Source: Phlegmacium glaucopus
Taxonomy: Eukaryota; Basidiomycota; Agaricomycetes; Agaricales; Cortinariaceae
NCBI GenBank assembly: GCA_015039465.1
Contig: MU130619.1
Location: forward strand, 346,848 to 390,849
DNA: 44,002 nt
Direction: 5' to 3'
Both the position numbers and the translations under genes were made by a program. Positions within the stretch are counted from its first letter, which is position 1, and each line of letters begins with the position of its first letter. Below are positions 1-9,398 of this stretch, piece after piece. Below the pieces are notes generated by a model. The model was given only the letters and a program-made list of their open reading frames with translations. It was not told where the DNA came from and made no database searches.

Positions 1-1500
1 TATATGAAACTTAACACATTGACGTCCCTTGAGACCTAAAACACAATTCGAGTTACACATCTACTGATACCAAACATTACCCTACAGTCTTATCTAAATC
101 TGTACACCTAAAAAACTACAACACTACCACACTAACCACCTACCCTTATGAGAGTCTACCAGTCTACTAATTTTAAACTTTGACTCAGATGGTAATCCAA
201 CTTTGACCCAGATGGTAATTTTAAACTTTGACTCAGATGGTAATCCTAAAACTTTGACCCAGATGGTGTAATCCTTTTTACTGAAGACGGGATCCGACAG
301 GACTTTACAGGACCCCACGGGGTCCGTCGAGTCCCACGAGTCCAGTTCTCCAACGGGACCCCACGTTCAATGGATACATACTTTTCAATGAATCCTGACA
401 TGACCCCGTTGGTACTCCGTTGGACTCTCGCAGGACTCCGTTTGACTCCGTTGGACTCTCGTAGGACTCCGTTGGACTCTCGTTGGACTCCGTTGGACTC
501 TCCGTAGGACTCCGTCGGAATCAGGGAAACCTAGACTACGATCTTATTGTATATATTTGGTCTATAAACTCTCCAGAGTGTGTTGTCTTATTATTATTAT
601 TCTTATTTTAAACTATACCAGTGGTAATAAGGTTTGTAGCATATATGATGATCATTATTTTATTATTAGTTTATCACTATGTATTTATATGATCATATTA
701 TTGGACCCCTTCAGCCTTTATTCTTTTGTTTTAACACCCACCAACTATATAGAAAACCTACCGCGTGGTATACGAACTTTAGTACGAATAGACACTAGTA
801 TACTGGTGTATCGGACAGCCGACCCTAGTCCCATTCGCTAATCAGTATTTAAGGTCGTTATCCCTTTAAAAAATTAAAATTCTAACCATCTCTTAACACA
901 CTCCACATGGGACCATTCTACGATAAATATTAGATGTGTCAATTATCGTTGATAGGCCTAACTCTTCTTTACTTTTATTATATGTGTGAATTACACTGTG
1001 TCTCCACTCATTCTTACAGATCTTTTTAACTCTTATTTTTTGTTTTAACCTTGTACTTGTCTCTGAGGACTAGACTAAGACATTAGGTCTACTCAGTTAC
1101 CGTGGTACCTATGTTATTTTTATCCTCAGGCCTCTATTTACCTTCTGTGAGTTTTGACCTACCGCTACGCCCTTATACCAACTGTACTTCACAGGTATCT
1201 ATTCACCCCACCACCATTGTGCTTTTAAAATGGACACGACGAGATCCTACAGGACCCCACAGGACCCTACAGGACTCATCACTACACTATGATTGTTTAA
1301 TGGGTTCCGATGGATCCCGGTTTTAGTAAAAAGGACTACTGATAAGACTAACTAATTGTAACTAAAATATAGTTAAAGTCCGATCATTAGTTTTAGTACC
1401 ATATATCTACTATTCGTATGTGATATGTTCACCACCACCCGTTACGGACAGTGGACACTGTAGACCGAACAGTGCACAGTGTACATACAGTGTAACGTCT
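1..1500. repeat. Repeat block present as unreversed complement
   Basis: No gene. When this stretch is complemented base by base but not reversed, it reads as a diverged copy of the repeat found at 4127-8829, in the same left-to-right order. Complement of 175-275 gives the 25-base tandem units seen at 8600-8710. Complement of 920-1215 follows 4575-4835, with one 34-base perfect match (1025-1058 against 4669-4702) and one 27-base perfect match (971-997 against 4616-4642). The ordinary forward and reverse-complement readings do not match. The match is clear to about 1225. Up to about 1500 only GTCAC-rich composition agrees, so the right edge is uncertain. Short open frames here have no recognisable protein. 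Confidence 0.85.
408..520. repeat. Short tandem repeat, GGACTCCGTTGGACTCTCG-like
   Basis: About six imperfect units built from GGACTCCGTT and GGACTCTCG(T), period roughly 10 or 19 bases. Related words recur at 1245-1280 (GGACCCCACAGGACCCTAC type). The array lies inside the unreversed-complement segment, so its natural reading may be GAGGCAACCTGAGAGC. Confidence 0.7.
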
Positions 1501-1663
1501 TTCACTCTGTGACTCGAGGAGGAGACATGTTGTGAAGGTCTCCCCTCAAACTCACTACATATAGGTATATTTATCCTACACTTAGTCTATGTTATCTATT
1601 TTAAAATACTTACACACACCAACAAGGACCTACGTACAAAGGGGTCGGTTTAACTACCGACTT

Positions 1664-1945
1664 CGAAGATTCCTTATCTTGAGAAGTTGTTGAGTAAATA
1701 CTCTAAACAAAACCACTCTCTTATACGATATAAGAACTGAGACTTGTAAAGAGTCCCTAATCTTAAAAATTAAAGTACGAGGTTCATACTCTATACCCGA
1801 GAATGGTGGGTTATAGAGTATGAACCTCGTACTTTAATTTTAAAGATTAGGGACTCTTTACAAGTCTCATTTTTTATATCGTATAAGAGAGTGGTTTTGT
1901 TCAGAGTATTTACTCGACAACTTCTCAAGATAAGGAATCTTCGAT
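1664..1945. repeat. Long inverted repeat (hairpin), arms about 132 bp
   Basis: Left arm about 1664-1795 and right arm about 1813-1945 are reverse complements with only a handful of mismatches, separated by about 17 bases. The arms begin and end with CGAAGATTCCTTATCTTGAG and its complement. No open frame of note lies inside. It sits where the unreversed-complement segment gives way to normally oriented repeat sequence. It could be a foldback element or an assembly junction. Confidence 0.85.
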
Positions 1946-1984
1946 TCATTTTATACTCCCTAAACCTATTTTTATAAATCCTTC

Positions 1985-3640
1985 TCTGCCATGAAACATC
2001 ATACTGATATTCTTCATTTTTCATTTTCCTCATTTCATCAAATGGTCTATATCCAAATCATGAACACACACAGAACATCTTCCATAAGATCCTTTGAGCT
2101 TTGTTTTCTCTCCCAATTTTATTTCCACTTCCACCCTACCCTTTCAGAAATAATTACTTCTTACTTTTTACTCAAATATACTCTGGTCATACCCTGTATG
2201 CATATTGAATGTATCTATTATACATTGAACTTGAACCTCATTTATATTTTCTCAACTTCAAAATTGTAGCTGGATTAATAATAGTTCCACACATTCTAAA
2301 TCATCAAATCTTTAATCCATCACATCCAGCTTAATTTAATTTAATTCAATTTATCTCAATTTTTCATTTTCAAAATTCTCATAGTACAGTATTCCAATAC
2401 AAAACAGAGAAGCCTCATTTTACCACCTACCTGCCCCACTCATTTATACCCATCCAACCATATTCCCATCTTCACTCAAATTCAAACATAGAAACTCTAT
2501 TCATGTTCCAATGTTGTTTTTTATTCTCAATTCATCTCCACTCACTTATCTGTCACATGAACACACACAGAACATCTTCCATAAGATCCCTTGAGCTTTG
2601 TTTTCTCTTCCAATTTTATTTCCACATCCAGAAATAATTAGTTCTCACTCTTACTCAAATAGCCTGTATGGTATCATTGAATGTATCTTTTAAACATTGA
2701 ACTTTCACCTCATTTACATTTTTCTCAATTTCTAAATTGTATCAAATATTTAATCCATCACACTCAACTTAATTTAATTTAATTCAATTTATCTCAATTT
2801 TTCATTTTCAAAATTCTCATAGTACAGTATTCCAATACAAAACAGAGAACCCTCATCTTACCACTTACCTGCCCCACTCATCTATGCCCATCTAACCATA
2901 TTCCCATCTCCATCCATCTCTCTGTCTTGATTTATCTTCCCACTCACATTGTTATTGTAACACCATCCTCCCATTCACTCAAAATAACTCTATTCATCTT
3001 CCAATCTTGTTTTTTATCCTCAATTTATCTGACATTTTCTTATGTTCCCACTCACCTATCTGTCACATTATGTGTGTATATTATGTTTATTTTAAGCTCA
3101 TATTCCTATATCTTCTTATCCCATGTTCCCATTTCTCTATCTTTAAATCCATCACACCTAACTTAATTCAATTTATCTCATAATTCTCATGGTACAGCCT
3201 CATCTTACCACCACCCACCACCCCACTCATCTATACCTATCTAACAGATTCTAACCATATTCTCTCCCATCTCTATCCACCCCTTTGTCTTCATTTATAT
3301 TCCCACTCACATTGTTAATAATCCCTCCCATCTCCATCCACCTCTGTCTTGATTTATCTTCCCACTCACATTGTTATTGTAACCATCCTCCCATTCACTC
3401 AAATTATAACACAGAAACAGACAGAATCTCAAAATAACTCATCTTCCAATCTTATGTTCCCACTCACCTATCTCTCACATTAAGTGTGGATATTATTTTC
3501 ATTTTAACCTCATATTCCTATATCTTCTCATCCCATGTTCCTATCAACTGTGTAGATAATAAATAGCTACAGCATATTTACCAAAGAACACCTCACACAA
3601 ATACCAAACAAATAAAAATAAAAAATACACCCTGGGTTAA
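1985..3640 (-). repeat. Inverted copy A of the AT-rich repeat family
   Basis: Read on the minus strand this matches 4510-5620. For example, 1991-2170 is the reverse complement of the 5460-5600 area, and 3540-3630 is the reverse complement of 4510-4600. It contains internal direct repeats: the segment beginning CACACACAGAACATCTTCC occurs near 2063 and again near 2560, and the CTTAATTTAATTTAATTCAA segment occurs near 2328 and 2768. No credible coding capacity was seen. Confidence 0.85.
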
Positions 3641-4126
3641 TGCAAGGGGGCACAGGGATCAGAAAAAAATACCTGGGGTCAATTTTTTTGTTAAGGACTT
3701 TCTGGCTGGACTAACTAACTAACATAAGCAAAATATGTCTATATATGGTAATTTTACATAATTATTTAAATATTACACAATTACTTCTAAATTTAGATGG
3801 ATCTGATGGTGCATCAATTCAGCCATCACACCATTCCAACACATCCATACCACTGTCAACATAGTAGAAATCATCTGTTATAGCTATTTACAGTTTAGAG
3901 CTCATACTTATTAAAATAATGACCAAATTCCAATGAAAAATCAGAGATACAATTTATTTTTTTGGGGCCTGTGGCTGAACTAACTAACCAGGTACTGGTC
4001 TGGCATTCTGATCCTGATGCCCCCTTGTGAGTTGCCATTGATAGTAAGAATGAATCTATGAGGTTTTTCCTCAGTGGTTTTGATGGCATTGTGAATATAA
4101 TTGGCAAAGACAATGCCCTGCTTTAT
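3641..4126. other. Spacer between inverted repeat copies A and B
   Basis: This is the centre of the large inverted arrangement. It carries a weaker inverted pair: GCAAGGGGGCACAGGGATCAG near 3641 against CTGATCCTGATGCCCCCTTG near 4008. ACTAACTAAC occurs on both sides (about 3710 and 3978). The minus-strand frame entering from 4258 continues through here but has no recognised domain. Confidence 0.5.
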
Positions 4127-4258
4127 CTCTATATAGAATGCGACGTCCGCCTGGGAAGATGGGGGGTGGGATGATGGGTTGGTAAGCCTTAGATAAGTGA
4201 TCGGATTTATCTGTAAGCATTTTGATAATTGGTCAGCCGCTCCCACCCGTTCTCCCAT
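3980..4258 (-). pseudogene. Possible coding remnant inside the repeat (unknown)
   Basis: A 92-codon minus-strand frame. Its N-terminal part (ADQLSKCLQINPITYLRLTN) is repeated, still open, in the next unit near 6700-6770, where the frame then diverges. I do not recognise the family. Conservation of a 20-residue stretch between two repeat copies can come from recent duplication alone, so this is weak evidence for a former protein. It may be the tail of an element ORF or simply non-coding. Confidence 0.2.
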
Positions 4259-6334
4259 TATACTGTTAGCCCAGTGTCACGAACGTCACAATTCGTGACA
4301 CATCGTGACATCCCAGTAACTTCCATCTAAATTTCGCTTTTTTGGGTTCTTTTGTAGGGTGCTAATGTTGTATTAACTTCGCTTTTTTGAACATTCCCAT
4401 CTGCTAATATTAGCTATGATATATATTGTCTTTTTCTGTGTGCTAATTGAACAGCTATAACCTGTCTTTTGGGATCTGCTGCAATTCTTTTTTTCAATCC
4501 TCCTCTTTAGGGTGTATTTTTTAAGTTTAATTTTTGTTTGGTATTTGTGTGGGGTGTTCCTTGGTATAGCTATTTATTATCTACACAGTTGATAGGAACA
4601 TGGGATGAGAAGATATGAAAATAATATACACACTTAATGTGAGAGATAGGTGAGTGGGAATGTCAGATAAATTGAGAATAAAAAACAAAATTGGAACATG
4701 AATAGAGATTTTATTTGAGTGAATGGGAGGATGGTTACAATAAAAATATGAGTGGGAAGATAAATGAAGACAGAGAGGTGGATGTTGATGGGAGGGAATA
4801 TGGTTAGATGGGTATAGATGAGTGGGGTGGTGGTTAGGTGTGATGGATTAAATATTTGATATGATTTACTTCAATGTATAATAGATATATTCAATGATGG
4901 ATACAGGGTATGGCCAGAGTGAGTGAAAAATAAGAACTAATTATTTCTGAAAAGGGAGGGTGAGAGTGTAAATAAAATAGGAAGAAAAAAAAAGCTTAAG
5001 GGATCTTATGGAAGATGTTCTGTGTGTGTTCATGTGACAGATAAGTCAGTGGAGATAAATTGAGAATAAAAAAGAACATTGGAACATGAATAGAGTGAAT
5101 GGGAGGATGGTAAAGACAACAATGTGAGTGGGAATATAAATGAAGACAGAGGTGGATAGAGATGGGAATATGGTTAGATGGGTATAAATGAGTGGGGCAG
5201 AAATGATGCTTCTCTGTTTTGTATTGGAATACTGTACTATGAGAATTTTGAAAATGAAAAATTGAGATAAATTAATTTGGATGTGATGGATTAAGGATTT
5301 GATATGATTTAGGATGTGTGGAGCTACTATTAATCCAGCTACAATTTTGAAATTGAGAAAATATAAATGAGGTTCAAGTTCAATGTATAATAGATATATT
5401 CAATATGCATACAGGGTATGACCAGAGTGTATTTGAGTAAAAAGTAAAAAGTAAAAAGTAATGATTTCTGAAAGGGTAGGGTGGAAGTAGAAATAAAATA
5501 GGAAGAGAAAACAAGGCTGAAGGGATCTTATGGAAGATGTTCTGTGTGTGTTCATGATTTGGATATAGACCATTCAGATGAGGGGAATTTGTAGAAAATG
5601 AAAAATATCAGTTACATGATTAATATTTATGTGGTGAGCGTAGATGTTAATTAATTGAGTGACAGGATGTTCAATGGTAGAGAAGGATGTATGATTGGTA
5701 ATTGAGGATGTACACAACAATGGCAATCCCTTGCTCTGAAACTCCTGTATGGTAATGTATGATAGGGGTTGTGTCAGGGTATCTCACAATTGTTCACCTG
5801 TCTCCAACACACCTCAGAACAGAATATGATATTAGGACATTGATAAGAATAAATTTATGATGGGTCAAGATGCTCATGAAGATGATGATTATTGGCTATA
5901 ATTGATGACTCTCTCTTCTTCAGAGTGCGATGGGTAGATGTTCATAGTCTGAGATGCTCAGATGGGTCTACTATTACTAAGTATAATTGGAGTGTATTTG
6001 AGTAAAAGTTTGAACTAACTATTATTCAAGCAGAAATAAATTGGGAAGAGAAAAGAGAAGGGTTTTATGTTTTATGATGGTTCTGGATGGTGTTCAAGTT
6101 CAGAAAATTGAAGTATTCTAAGTGTAAATTAAGTGAAAAAGAGATAAAATAAATTGATTTGAGTTATTTAGATGTTTTAGTAATATTATTTAGATAGGGT
6201 AGGATTTATAAAATGGACTACTCTGTGTTGTCAAAGGGCCGTGATTTGTTGACTGAGTGTTGAGTGGATGGGCAGATATATAAATACTCTCTTCTGCTCA
6301 GATTCATTGACTCTTGGGGTATCAGGTGTGGTCT

Positions 6335-6560
6335 ACTATTGGGATATCAGACTTCTTCTACTATTGGGATATCAGACTGGGTCTACCATTAGGACTTTCA
6401 ACTGGGTCTACCATTAGGATTTTGAAACTGGGTCTACCATTGGGATTTGGAGTCTACAATTAGGATTTGAAGCTGGGTCTACCATTAGGATTTGAAATTG
6501 AATTTACTATTAGGATTTTCAACTGAGTCCACTATTAGGATTTTCCACTGAGTCCACTGT
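6335..6560 (+). repeat. 25-base tandem array, GGGTCTACCATTAGGATTTG type
   Basis: About nine imperfect units of roughly 22-25 bases, built from (A)CTGGGTCTACCATTAGGATT plus TGAA or TCA. They drift at the left into TCTACTATTGGGATATCAGA and at the right into GAGTCCACTATTAGGATTTT. The array lies directly before the GC-rich hairpin. Confidence 0.85.
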
Positions 6561-6567
6561 TGTGATG

Positions 6568-6671
6568 CAGCCAGGGGTCCAGGGGGCGGAGCCCCCGGCA
6601 AGCCCTGAATCCGTGCTGGAGGTCGGCAAAGCGGAGCGGCGCCGTGCCGAAGGCACGGGTTCATGGCTTGT
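6568..6671 (+). repeat. GC-rich double-hairpin segment, copy 1
   Basis: An abrupt GC-rich island of about 104 bases in AT-rich surroundings. It contains two strong stems, GGGGGC-GGA-GCCCCC and CGTGCC-GAA-GGCACG. A near-identical copy lies at 8729-8829 at the same place in the next unit. It may be a separate small element or the terminus of the repeat unit. Confidence 0.7.
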
Positions 6672-8587
6672 CTATAAAGAATGTGACAATGTGCCTGGGA
6701 AAGTGGGGGGTTGGTAAGCCTTAGATAAGTGATCGGATTTATCTGTAAGCATTTTGATAATTGGTCAGCTGCTCCCACACCTTCATCTCATTATACTGTT
6801 AGCCCAGTGTCACAAACATGACATAACGTGACATCACAGTAACCTGGCTTCAAATTTCACTTTTTTGGGTTCTTTTATAGGGTGCTAATGTTGTATTTTT
6901 GAACATTACCATCTAATATACTTACTATTTAGTTGGCTGTTATATATATTGTCTTTTTCTGTGTGTTAATTTCGCATTTTTGAACAGCTATAACCTGTCT
7001 TTTGGGATCTGTTGTAATTCTTTTTTTCAATCCTCCTCTTTAGGGTGTATTTTTTTAATTTTTTTTTTTTGGTATTTGTGTGGTAAGCTGCTGTAGCCAT
7101 TTATTTATCTACACAGTTGATTTAAAGATAAAGAAATAGGAACATGGGATGAGAAGATATAGGAATATGAGGTTAAGATGAAAACAATATACACACTTAA
7201 TGTGACAGATAGGTGAGTGGGAACACAAGAAAATGTCAGATAAATTGAGAATAAAAAACAAGATTGGAAGATGAATAGAGATTCTGTCTATTTCTGTGTT
7301 TTAATTGGAGTGATTGGGAAAGGATGGTTACAATAACAATATGAGTGGGAAGATAAATCAAGACAGAGAGATGGATGGAGATGGGAATATGGTTAGTGGG
7401 TATAGATGAGTGGGGCAGGTAGGTGGTAAGATGAGGGTTCTGTGTTTTGTGTTGGAATACTGTACCATGAGAATTTTGAAAATGAAAAATTGAGATAAAT
7501 CAATTTGGATGTGATGGATTAAAGATTTGATATGATTTAGGATGTGTGGAGCTACTATTAATCCAGCTACAATTTTGAAATTGAGAAAATATAAATGAGG
7601 TTCAAGTTCAATGAATAACAGATACATTCAATGATGGATACAGAGTATGACCAGAGTAAGTAAAAGTAAGAACTAATTATTTCTGAAAAGGTAGGGTGGA
7701 AGTAGAAATAAAATAGGAAGAGAAAAGAAAGCTTGATGGATATTATGGAAGATGTTCTGGATGTGCTGATGATTTGTATGTAGACCATTCAGATGAGGGG
7801 AATTCATAGAAAATGAAAATATCAGTACTTTAACTAAAATTTAAAAGAATTGAGAATGGTGTGATTAATACTTATGTGGTGAGTGTAGGATGTTAATTAA
7901 TTGAGTGACAGGATGTGCAATGGTAGAGAAGAATTTATGATTGGTAACTGAGGATGTACACAACAACAGCAATCCCTTTGTCTATATGGCAATGTATGAT
8001 AGGGTTGTGTCAGGATATCTAACAATTGTTCACCTGTCTCCAACACACCTCAATATGATATGACAACATTGATAAGAAAAAATTTATGATGGGTCAAGAT
8101 GCTCATGTTGATGACTCTCTCTTCTTTAGAGTGTGATGGGTAGATGAGTGGATGGGAATAGACTCAGATACTTAAATGGGTCTACTATTACTAAGTATAA
8201 TTGGGGTGTATTTGTGTAAAAGTTTGGACTAATTATTATTCAAGCAGAAATAAATTGGGAAGAGAAAAGAGAAAGTTCTTATAATTTATGATGGTTCTGG
8301 ATGTGTTCAAGTGAGGAAAATAAAAGTATTTTAAGTGTAAATTAAGTGAAAAAGAATTGATTTGAGTTATTTAGATGTTTTAATATTACGATGATAGGGT
8401 AGGATTTATAAAAATGGCTTAGAGACTTTTTCAAGAGTAGAAAATAAAAGAGAATGTGTTTGTGATAAAATGGACTATTTTGTGTTGTTTCAGGGCTGTG
8501 ATTTGTTGACTGAGTGTTAGGTGGATGGGCAGATATATAAATACTCTCTTCTGCTCAGATTCATTGACTCTTGGGATATCAGGTGGA

Positions 8588-8725
8588 GTCTACTATTGGG
8601 ATATCAGACTGAGTCTACCATTGGGATATCAGACTGAGTCTACCATTAGGATTTGAAACTGAGTCTACCATTAGGATTTGAAACTGAGTCCACCATTAGG
8701 ATTTGAAACTGAGTGCACTGTTGTG
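8588..8725 (+). repeat. 25-base tandem array in copy C
   Basis: About five to six units, ACTGAGTCTACCATTAGGAT plus TTGAA. They are more uniform than the array at 6335-6560. The left units are again the TATTGGGATATCAGACTGAG variant. Confidence 0.85.
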
Positions 8726-8728
8726 ATG

Positions 8729-8829
8729 CAGCCAGGGGTCCAGGGGGCGGAGCCCCCGGCAAGCTCTGAATCTGTGCTGCCAGCAAAGCGGAGTGGCGCC
8801 GTGCCGAAGGCATGGGTTCATGGCTTGTT
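8729..8829 (+). repeat. GC-rich double-hairpin segment, copy 2
   Basis: Near-identical to 6568-6671, with the GGGGGC-GGA-GCCCCC stem kept and the second stem reduced by one change (GGCATG for GGCACG). It ends with GGTTCATGGCTTGT as in copy 1. Confidence 0.7.
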
Positions 8830-8897
8830 ACAGATATTCAGATGTGACACACACCCCAAGCAGCCTTTCAAATTTTATGTTATATAAGCTGATGAAA

Positions 8898-9072
8898 CAT
8901 CAGTAAGTTCAGGTTTTGCTATGGGTGCTATGGAGCGCTGTCCAGCGCTGTCAATCAAAGACCCTTTGCTATGTCACTATAGGTTGCTATGGGACTCTAT
9001 ATAGTGCTTGACAGCTCTTGGCAGTTTCCCATAGTGCCATTTTTTGACCCTGAAAACCTGAATTTACTGATG
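8898..9072. mobile_element. Candidate MITE with terminal inverted repeats
   Basis: Ends CATCAGTAAGTTCAGGTTTT and AAAACCTGAATTTACTGATG are inverted repeats with one mismatch over 20 bases. Further in, GCTATGGG on the left pairs with CCCATAGT on the right. About 175 bp long and non-coding. TA dinucleotides lie inside the repeats (8904-8905 and 9065-9066), so the true end could be there, which would fit a Tc1/mariner-like insertion. No clear longer target duplication was found. Confidence 0.5.
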
Positions 9073-9398
9073 AATGCAAAATGTAAGATGCAAGATGTGC
9101 CCAGCTTTGAACATCCCTAGTAAGAGAGTGCATGCATGCTTTGCTTTGGTATGTTATTAACAAGACTCAATGAACATATGATGGATGATGGTGGAGAAAA
9201 GAGAAATATCAACATAAATCGATTGTGAATAAAGAAATCACTGAGACGGCACATCCAGAGCCAATTTTTATAGGTTGCTTACAAAGTTATTTGGTGTTAT
9301 TTTTCGAAGGCGTCTGTTCTGAGCAGTGCAGAGCGATGTCTGTCAAAGTTATGATCTCACCTCTCTTCATTATAACATTACCTCGAAAGCCTTCATAA
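9073..9398. other. Spacer upstream of the HSF gene
   Basis: About 330 bases, presumably 5' UTR and promoter of the HSF gene. No convincing TATA box or clustered heat-shock element was seen. An alternative upstream ATG frame at 9326 overlaps the proposed start in another frame. Confidence 0.4.

Larger units (their letters stand above)
4127..6671 (+). repeat. Direct copy B of the AT-rich repeat family
   Basis: A unit of about 2.5 kb. It opens with a CCTGGGAAGATGGGGGG motif and TTGGTAAGCCTTAGATAAGT. It passes through a GTGACA-rich palindromic stretch (4275-4310) and long AT-rich GATGG/GAGTGGG repeats. It ends in a 25-base tandem array (6335-6560) and a GC-rich hairpin segment (6568-6671). The same order is seen in copy C immediately downstream. 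The unit has internal tandem repetition (4620-5040 resembles 5030-5330). No intact gene was seen. Confidence 0.85.
6669..8829 (+). repeat. Direct copy C of the AT-rich repeat family
   Basis: Second tandem unit, about 2.2 kb, in the same orientation and block order as copy B: the GGTTGGTAAGCCTTAGATAA start, GTGACA-rich stretch, AT-rich body, 25-base tandem array (8588-8725) and GC-rich hairpin (8729-8829). It is shorter than B because part of B's internal tandem repetition is missing. No credible gene was seen. Confidence 0.85.

Noticed and set aside
557..841. 94-codon plus-strand frame in the left repeat block
   Set aside because: It lies inside the complement-only repeat segment, is rich in Ile/Leu/Tyr as expected from AT-rich DNA, and has no homologous open frame in the other copies.
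1791..2269. Frames of 80-92 codons on both strands around 1791-2269
   Set aside because: They are formed by the hairpin arm and AT-rich repeat DNA; the matching frame at 7567-7788 is only repeat similarity.
4127..8829. CRISPR-like array
   Set aside because: The 25-mers are contiguous and imperfect, without unique spacers, and the genome is eukaryotic.
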